Under the pieces are notes generated by a model that saw only the letters and a list, made by a program, of their open reading frames with translations, was not told the DNA's origin and did not search any database. Source: Streptomyces gobiensis (GTDB lineage: Bacteria > Actinomycetota > Actinomycetes > Streptomycetales > Streptomycetaceae). From it: a stretch of DNA of 64,000 nt. The position numbers were made by a program, and so were the translations under genes. The stretch is from contig NZ_CP086120.1 in NCBI RefSeq assembly GCF_021216675.1, positions 3,656,501-3,720,500 of the forward strand, read 5' to 3'. Each line of letters starts with the position of its first letter. Position 1 is the first letter of the stretch. Below are positions 59,501 through 64,000 of this stretch, one piece after another.

Positions 59501-60100
59501 TCATCGCAGCGGTTCTTGCACAATGCCGGCGATGACCACAGTCACGACCTTGCGGATGGCTCCGGCCTTCGGTGGGGTGCCTTTCCGGTCGGCGAAGAGC
59601 ATGTGTCCGGTCCCGATCAGCGTGGGTGCGAGGGTGTCGACGTCGGCATCCGCCGCGATGCGGCCCAGTTCGCGCTCGGCGGTGAGGTAAGAGGCGATCA
59701 TGGCCGTAGCTTCCGTCAGTACCGGGATGCCGGTCGGCGTGGTCCGGCGGAGCCGGGCGCGTAGGTCATCCCGGGAGGTGACGAGGCCGACGATCGCCAC
59801 GGCGACCGACCCGAACAGGTCCGTCAGGGCGCCGATGAGATTGTCAGCGACGGTGGCGGTCCCGGCGGAGTTGCGCAGGGCGGCGGCTTGGTTGTCGATC
59901 TGGGCGATACGGTCCAGCACGAGCTCGGCGAGGAAAGCGTCGAAGTCGGCGAAGTGCCGGTGCAGGACGCCCTTCGCGCAGGCTGCCTCAGTGGTGACCG
60001 CCCGGCTGGTCAGCGCGCTTGGCCCGTCCCGGAGCAGGACACGCTCGGCGGCGTCGAACAGCTGCTTGCGCACGTCGCGGATGACTACCCCCGTCGGCAC
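59501..60100 (-). CDS. TetR-family regulator
   Basis: 199 aa. N-terminal helix-turn-helix: IRDVRKQLFDAAERVLLRDGPSALTSRAVTTEAACAKGVLHRHFADFDAFLAEL (residues about 7-60). C-terminal ligand domain variable. Divergent from a methyltransferase gene with two related palindromes between them. AGGAGGA-type sequence precedes the start. Likely represses the methyltransferase and itself. Confidence 0.88.
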   Translation of the reverse strand: MPTGVVIRDVRKQLFDAAERVLLRDGPSALTSRAVTTEAACAKGVLHRHFADFDAFLAELVLDRIAQIDNQAAALRNSAGTATVADNLIGALTDLFGSVAVAIVGLVTSRDDLRARLRRTTPTGIPVLTEATAMIASYLTAERELGRIAADADVDTLAPTLIGTGHMLFADRKGTPPKAGAIRKVVTVVIAGIVQEPLR

Positions 60101-60143
60101 CGTGCATCTCCTCCTTACTTTCCGTCGGCCCGTCCCGATTGAC

Positions 60144-60185
60144 GAGTGGGCGCACGCCCATTCATAGTGGGCGCATGCCCACTAT
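60144..60185. promoter_or_regulatory. Two tandem TetR-type operators
   Basis: Site 1 GAGTGGGCGCACGCCCATTC (60144-60163), imperfect. Site 2 (60164-60185) has perfect 9-bp arms ATAGTGGGC/GCCCACTAT around GCAT. The methyltransferase ATG (60175) lies inside site 2. Confidence 0.75.
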
Positions 60186-61005
60186 ACCGCCGGAGCGAGC
60201 GCCTCTTTACGAACACGAGCCTCATGAACGCCGAGAGGTAGCGGAGTCGTTCGGCTCGGACGCCGAGCGCTATGACCGGGCCCGGCCCCGCTACCCCGAA
60301 GGCATGGTGGACCGGATCGTCGGCGCCAGCCCCGGCCCCGACGTCCTCGACGTCGGCTCTGGCACCGGCATCGCCGCCAGACAGTTCCAGGCGGCCGGCT
60401 GCAGGGTGCTCGGGGTAGAGCCAGACGCGCGGATGGCTGACCTGGCGCGGCAACTCGGGGGCGAGGTTGACGTAGCGACGTTCGAAGACTGGGACCCGGC
60501 CGACCGGGAATTCGATGCGGTCGTCGCCGGACAGTCCTGGCACTGGATCGACCCGGTCGCGGGAATGGCCAAGGCCGCGCAGGTGCTGCGCCCTGGCGGT
60601 CGGCTGGCGGCGTTCTGGAACATTTTCCAGTTTCCGCCCGACGTGGCGAAAGTCGTCGTTGCGGTCTGCCAGCAGGTGATGCCTGACGCGCCGTTCGACT
60701 TCCAGGCGATGACGAAGGGGTCCCTGGACGGGTACCAGGTGCTGCTCGCCAAGGCCGCCGACGGCATCCGAGAGGTGGGCGGGTTCGGTGAACCGGAGCA
60801 GTGGCGGTTCGACTGGGAGTGGACTTATACCCGGGACGCGTGGCTGGACCAGATGCCCACACAGGGCGCCTTCACCCGGCTCCCACCGGATAAGCTGGCG
60901 GAGGTGTTGGAGGGCGTCGGGGCCGCTATCGACGCGATAGGTGGCAGCTTCACGATGCGTTACGCCACGGTGGTCGTCACCGCGTCGCGAACCGGTTCCG
61001 CCTGA
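60175..61005 (+). CDS. Class I SAM-dependent methyltransferase
   Basis: 276 aa from ATG 60175, which lies inside the operator; the frame opens at 60139. No ribosome site, so possibly leaderless. SAM-binding motif I VLDVGSGTGIAARQF, motif II acidic GVEPDARM, then AGQSWHWIDPVAGMAKAAQVLRPGGRLAAFWN, as in small-molecule methyltransferases (UbiE/Tam-like). Divergent from TetR, a common pairing with resistance or detoxification roles. Substrate unknown. Confidence 0.88.
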   Translation: MPTIPPERAPLYEHEPHERREVAESFGSDAERYDRARPRYPEGMVDRIVGASPGPDVLDVGSGTGIAARQFQAAGCRVLGVEPDARMADLARQLGGEVDVATFEDWDPADREFDAVVAGQSWHWIDPVAGMAKAAQVLRPGGRLAAFWNIFQFPPDVAKVVVAVCQQVMPDAPFDFQAMTKGSLDGYQVLLAKAADGIREVGGFGEPEQWRFDWEWTYTRDAWLDQMPTQGAFTRLPPDKLAEVLEGVGAAIDAIGGSFTMRYATVVVTASRTGSA

Positions 61006-61054
61006 CCCGGCTTTACGGCCTATCCACTGCTCGCCTGACTCGGCCTGCGCGGTG

Positions 61055-61105
61055 CCCCGCCGAGGCCCGCGCGAGGATCAACCCGGCCAGCATGTCGGTC
61101 TCGAA
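61055..61105 (-). mobile_element. Possible integrase N-terminal remnant
   Basis: The minus strand reads FETDMLAGLILARASAG, which I recall from the N-terminus of Streptomyces tyrosine recombinases (ETDMLAGFVLARASAGLTD-like), then diverges. Only 17 residues, with a stop just before; weak but suggestive next to a truncated gene. Confidence 0.3.
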
Positions 61106-61137
61106 CTACTCCAGCTCCTCCACCGAAGCCGGGACCG

Positions 61138-61641
61138 GTACTCACGCAGATCCCGTACGACAGCCAGCGCCAGGCGCGCCGGGGGCACGAGGTGCTGCTC
61201 GGGCTCGTTGGCGGCTGCTGCGTCGTCGTCCTCGGCGCCGTGGCCGTGCTCGGCTTCTCCGGCAGCGGCTGGGGGCAACTGCTCGCGCTCGCCGCCGGTC
61301 TGGCGATGCTGACGCGCGCCCGGCTGTTCCGCTACACGGTGCAGGTGGCCTGTGTGCTGACCGCCGGTCTGGGGGCGGTCGCCCTGCTGATCTTCGGGGT
61401 CGCGCTGGGCACACCCGCCGATGGTGCGCTGGGCATCCGTACGGTCTGGCTGGCGGTGGCCCTGGGCGGCGGGGCCGCGCTGCTCACGGCCATCGGACGG
61501 ATCGTCCCGCGGGCCGGGGTGACGCCGTTCTGGGGACGGCTCCTCGATCTCGGCGAGGGGCTGCTCCTGCTGTTGCTCACACCCCTGGCGCTGGCCGTAC
61601 TGGACGTTTACTCGGCCGCCCGGTCCATGACGAGCGGGTGA
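61138..61641 (+). pseudogene. C-terminal fragment of type VII secretion membrane protein EccD
   Basis: From about 61138 the frame reads LTQIPYDSQRQARRGHEVLLG followed by six hydrophobic segments and ends WGRLLDLGEGLLLLLLTPLALAVLDVYSAARSM, the characteristic end of EccD. Full EccD has about 450-500 residues with an N-terminal ubiquitin-like domain and 11 helices; only about 167 residues remain and unrelated sequence precedes. GTG 61192 could start a truncated protein. No eccB, eccC or esx genes are in the window, so it is a displaced remnant. Confidence 0.75.
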
Positions 61642-61654
61642 CGCGCTGGCGCCT

Positions 61655-62881
61655 TCAGACTCTGGACACCGCCCCGCACTTCTCGGAGTCTTCCCCTTCC
61701 CTTTCCCCTTCTTCGAGTTCCTCCAGTTCCTCGAGCGGGCGGCTGCGGTCGTAGGGGTCCCTCGTCGGCCCGGTCGGACGGTCGCTGCCAAGCAGGTCGG
61801 AGGGGAATTCGGGATGCAGGAACCCGTCGCCGTCGTCGCAGGCGTGGTTGCCGAAATTCCCCCGGTACTCGATCAGCCAGATCTTGCCCGCCGCGCTCTG
61901 CTGCCCGGCGGGGCTCACCTGTACTTCGACGATCCTGCGGACGATCGTGCGCGTGACCTCGCCCGGATTCGCTACTTTTTCCACCGGGTAGGTGAAGGTG
62001 TAGTCGGCGCGAATGGCAGCATTGCCGCCCTCCGCCTCCTTTACCTTCATCCGGCCGCGCACCTTCACTGCCTCACCGACCAGCCGCACCTCCTCCGGGG
62101 CGAACCGGGAGACCCATGCGATCGGATCGTTCCGCTCACTCGGGTTCTTCAACGCCTCGCGCATGGAGGCGAGCTCCGGCTGCTGGGGATCGATGAGCGC
62201 CAGCGCTGCCTTGGGTCGGCCCCCGTTCAGCACGTCCGGGTCGAGGTTCGTCGCGACCAGGAACTCCTTGAACGTCTTCAGCCCCGCCTTGACCTCCGCC
62301 GCCGACACATTCCCGGTTCGCCGCGCCTTGGGCAGCTCGATCGCGTCCGCGCCGTCCGCCCAGCGCCGGGCGGGCGAACCGGCGAACGGCTCCTCCAGCG
62401 TCGGCGTATCGGGAGCCAGTTCGCCCGGCGGGGCGGTGGTCGGTGCCACGGTCTCGGCAGGCAGCGGCTCGTCCGCTCCACCAGCCAGGTTGAGCCCGTA
62501 TCGCTGGTCAAGCAGCATCGTGGCGCCCCAACCGACTGCCGCCAGCGCCATGAGCCCGGCCAGCCACTTGCCCAGCCTGTGCTGCTTGCCGTTCATCTCC
62601 TGCCAGGCGGGTCCGGTCCGCCAGCCCTCCGGCTGCCAGGGCTCAGGCTCCCGCTTCCGACCCCAGCGGCGTTTGCGCTGCTGCCGCGCCACGGCCGCCT
62701 CGTCCGTCTGCCGCAGCCGTTCAGCCACCATCCGGGCCCGCGCGGAAGGCTCCTTGGGCGCGGCGGCGGCCCGTGCGCCGACCTCAAGGTCCCGCTGGAA
62801 CCTCTCCCACTCCGGGTCCGGTATGGACGCTCCCTCCTCGGGGCCTTCGGACGCTCCGGACGAGGGCGGCTTGGCTGCCAT
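61655..62881 (-). CDS. Membrane-anchored hypothetical protein, probably type VII-secretion-associated
   Basis: 408 aa. Charged cytoplasmic N-terminus (1-105), one membrane helix about 106-124 (WLAGLMALAAVGWGATMLL), Pro/Thr-rich linker, then an extracellular domain (about 180-365: AAEVKAGLKTFKEFLVATNLDPDVLNGG...IVRRIVEVQVSP) and an acidic Glu-rich tail (LEELEELEEGEREGE) with short repeats. I recall such proteins near Streptomyces ESX loci, consistent with the convergent EccD fragment. Function unknown. Confidence 0.68.
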   Translation of the reverse strand: MAAKPPSSGASEGPEEGASIPDPEWERFQRDLEVGARAAAAPKEPSARARMVAERLRQTDEAAVARQQRKRRWGRKREPEPWQPEGWRTGPAWQEMNGKQHRLGKWLAGLMALAAVGWGATMLLDQRYGLNLAGGADEPLPAETVAPTTAPPGELAPDTPTLEEPFAGSPARRWADGADAIELPKARRTGNVSAAEVKAGLKTFKEFLVATNLDPDVLNGGRPKAALALIDPQQPELASMREALKNPSERNDPIAWVSRFAPEEVRLVGEAVKVRGRMKVKEAEGGNAAIRADYTFTYPVEKVANPGEVTRTIVRRIVEVQVSPAGQQSAAGKIWLIEYRGNFGNHACDDGDGFLHPEFPSDLLGSDRPTGPTRDPYDRSRPLEELEELEEGEREGEDSEKCGAVSRV

Positions 62882-63475
62882 GCTGTTGGTGCTCTCTCAC
62901 TCTGTGCAGGTGGGCGGGTCCGGCCTCGCCGAGCGTCGAACGGACCGTCTGACCTGGCGACTTTAACCACCCGGACGTATGTGCGAGAGAACGGCTGAGT
63001 AACTCTTCGATCACCACTCCCCGTTATTCCGATGACCCTCACCAGCCTCAGAACGGGAGCGCTACCTCGGGCCCCGCGGCTGGCACCATGCCAACGGAGT
63101 CGGGAGACCAGGTGGGGAGCCGATTCGTCGTGCGAACAGAGGGCTGTGACTCGAATGGGGATCGGCAACCCCCTCGTTCGCCCTATGCAGATCCGCCGTG
63201 CGGCGGCTGGAAGACGCCGTACGGTTCCAGCTCGCCAGCCCCATCCCAGCTGCCGTCACTCGGAGTGGTTGAGGGCGACTTGGGTCAGCCCGCTGGCAGC
63301 CATGACGATGCCTTCGGCATCGCGCTGCCGACCCAGTAGCACACGACGCTTGGCTCGGCATCCCTACGGTCTGGCTGGGGTAGGTCGGTCTCGTATACCA
63401 CGTTGAGGGTTCGAGTGTGAACAACTTCGGTTAATTGAGGCATTCTGCTGAAACCAGACGGTCGCTGGCGTTACT
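62882..63475. other. No recognised gene; right edge of the island
   Basis: 594 bp between the T7SS-associated protein and the DeoR gene. Frames at 63088-63339 and on the minus strand lack recognisable motifs; it may be decayed. No tRNA or attachment-site duplication was found by eye. Confidence 0.4.
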
Positions 63476-64000
63476 GTGAGTTTCGTGTTCGCTGCAGAAC
63501 GTCGTCAGTTGATCCTCGAAATGGTGCGAGCCAACGGGGCCGTGTCGCTCCGTGAGCTCGCCCGCGTCGTCCAGACCTCCGAAGTGACCGTCCGGCGCGA
63601 TGTCCGGGCGCTGGAGGCAGAAGGACTGCTTGACCGCCGGCACGGCGGTGCGGTCCTGCCGGGTGGCTTCACCCGGGAGTCCGGCTTTCCTCAGAAATCC
63701 TTGTCCGCGACCGCGGAGAAGACGGCTATCGCCGATCTAGCGGCCAGTCTCGTCGAGGAGGGTGAGGCCATTGTCGTCGGCGCCGGTACGACGACGCAGG
63801 AGCTGGCGCGGCGGCTCGCCCGGATCGCCGGGCTGACCGTTGTCACCAACTCGCTGCTGGTGGCACAGGCGTTGGCGCACGCCAACCGGGTCGAAGTCGT
63901 GATGACCGGCGGCACGCTGCGCGGCTCCAACTACGCGTTGGTCGGCAGCGGCGCTGAGCAGTCCTTGCAGGGGCTTCGCGTCTCCCGTGCCTTTATCTCC
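63476..64000 (+). CDS. DeoR-family transcriptional regulator, 5' part (cut by window end)
   Basis: At least 175 residues; no stop before base 64000. GTG 63476 or GTG 63485 (FAAERRQLILEMV) is the start. N-terminal DeoR helix-turn-helix (ERRQLILEMVRANGAVSLRELARVVQTSEVTVRRDVRALEAEGLLDRRHGGAVL) and the beginning of the sugar-phosphate-binding DeoRC domain (VGAGTTTQELARRL, VVTNSLLVAQAL, VMTGGTLRGSNYALVG). From memory this matches SCO4920 of S. coelicolor, which follows the lpdA homologue. A candidate, unproven, regulator for the nucleoside palindromes. Confidence 0.9.
   Translation, partial: MSFVFAAERRQLILEMVRANGAVSLRELARVVQTSEVTVRRDVRALEAEGLLDRRHGGAVLPGGFTRESGFPQKSLSATAEKTAIADLAASLVEEGEAIVVGAGTTTQELARRLARIAGLTVVTNSLLVAQALAHANRVEVVMTGGTLRGSNYALVGSGAEQSLQGLRVSRAFIS

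Noticed and set aside
59293..59523. 76-codon minus-strand frame after the TetR gene
   Set aside because: It starts inside the end of the TetR gene in another frame, has no ribosome site and no recognisable family.
63390..63425. GGTTCGAGTGTGAAC resembling a tRNA T-arm
   Set aside because: No acceptor stem, anticodon arm or D-arm could be laid out around it.

Overview
The window is high-GC actinobacterial chromosome, almost certainly Streptomyces. The evidence is codon use, GTG/TTG starts, a rare TTA codon, and a backbone gene order that matches, from memory, the S. coelicolor region around SCO4878-SCO4920 (teichulosonic acid genes, BMP/ABC nucleoside uptake, cdd-deoA, add, afsQ1/afsQ2/sigQ, ALDH pair, deoC, phosphohexomutase, deoD, lpdA, DeoR regulator). 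No database search was run, so product names rest on motifs and recalled families.

Layout. 1-1.3 kb: 3' part of an amidase with a TTA codon. 1.5-8.7 kb: a nonulosonic (sialic-acid-like, probably Kdn) wall-glycopolymer locus: polysialyltransferase-like protein and GT2 on the minus strand; DUF6716 glycosyltransferase, CMP-sugar synthetase/HAD phosphatase fusion, NeuB synthase and another transferase-like protein on the plus strand. 8.8-10.1 kb: M20 amidohydrolase. 10.1-10.8 kb: GC-rich repeat block. 10.9-17.9 kb: BMP lipoprotein, ABC ATPase, two permeases, cytidine deaminase and pyrimidine phosphorylase. 18.3-23.8 kb: hydrolases, a CGNR protein, MFS and LysR. 24.0-25.7 kb: adenosine deaminase and a small secreted protein. 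25.7-26.2 kb: a second, inverted repeat block. 26.2-30.9 kb: PspC, VanZ, lipoprotein, afsQ2, afsQ1, sigQ. 31-36.5 kb: LysR, P-loop kinase, secreted protein, cysteine-less half-ALDH, full ALDH, deoC. 36.6-41.7 kb: PH-like membrane protein, GntR, Nramp-like transporter and 5-oxoprolinase pxpABC. 41.9-42.4 kb: an orphan Phd antitoxin beside a frameshifted RelE. 42.5-47.3 kb: phosphohexomutase-family enzyme, deoD, GGCT-like protein, LpdA. 47.3-63.4 kb: an accessory island lying between the LpdA and DeoR genes that I recall as neighbours in S. coelicolor. It holds a four-gene glycan/sulfotransferase cluster, a Fic-like toxin-antitoxin pair, an HNH gene with an in-frame amber codon, a signal-less substrate-binding protein, a TetR/methyltransferase pair, a 5'-truncated EccD fragment and other debris. 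63.5-64 kb: start of a DeoR regulator cut by the window end.

How the genes fit together. Nucleoside uptake (BMP + ABC), deamination (cdd, add), phosphorolysis (deoA, deoD), probable pentose-phosphate mutation (42.5-kb mutase), aldol cleavage (deoC) and acetaldehyde oxidation (ALDH) form one salvage pathway spread over 35 kb. Five of its transcription units carry the same 12-bp palindrome CTACGCGCGTAG (one copy with a mismatch) at or near the promoter, which points to a single undescribed regulon. Other main observations are a non-canonical ATC start for the ABC ATPase, a split ALDH16-like pair, an AfsQ1 box before sigQ, operators overlapping start codons, and a recurring pattern of short tandem duplications at gene ends.
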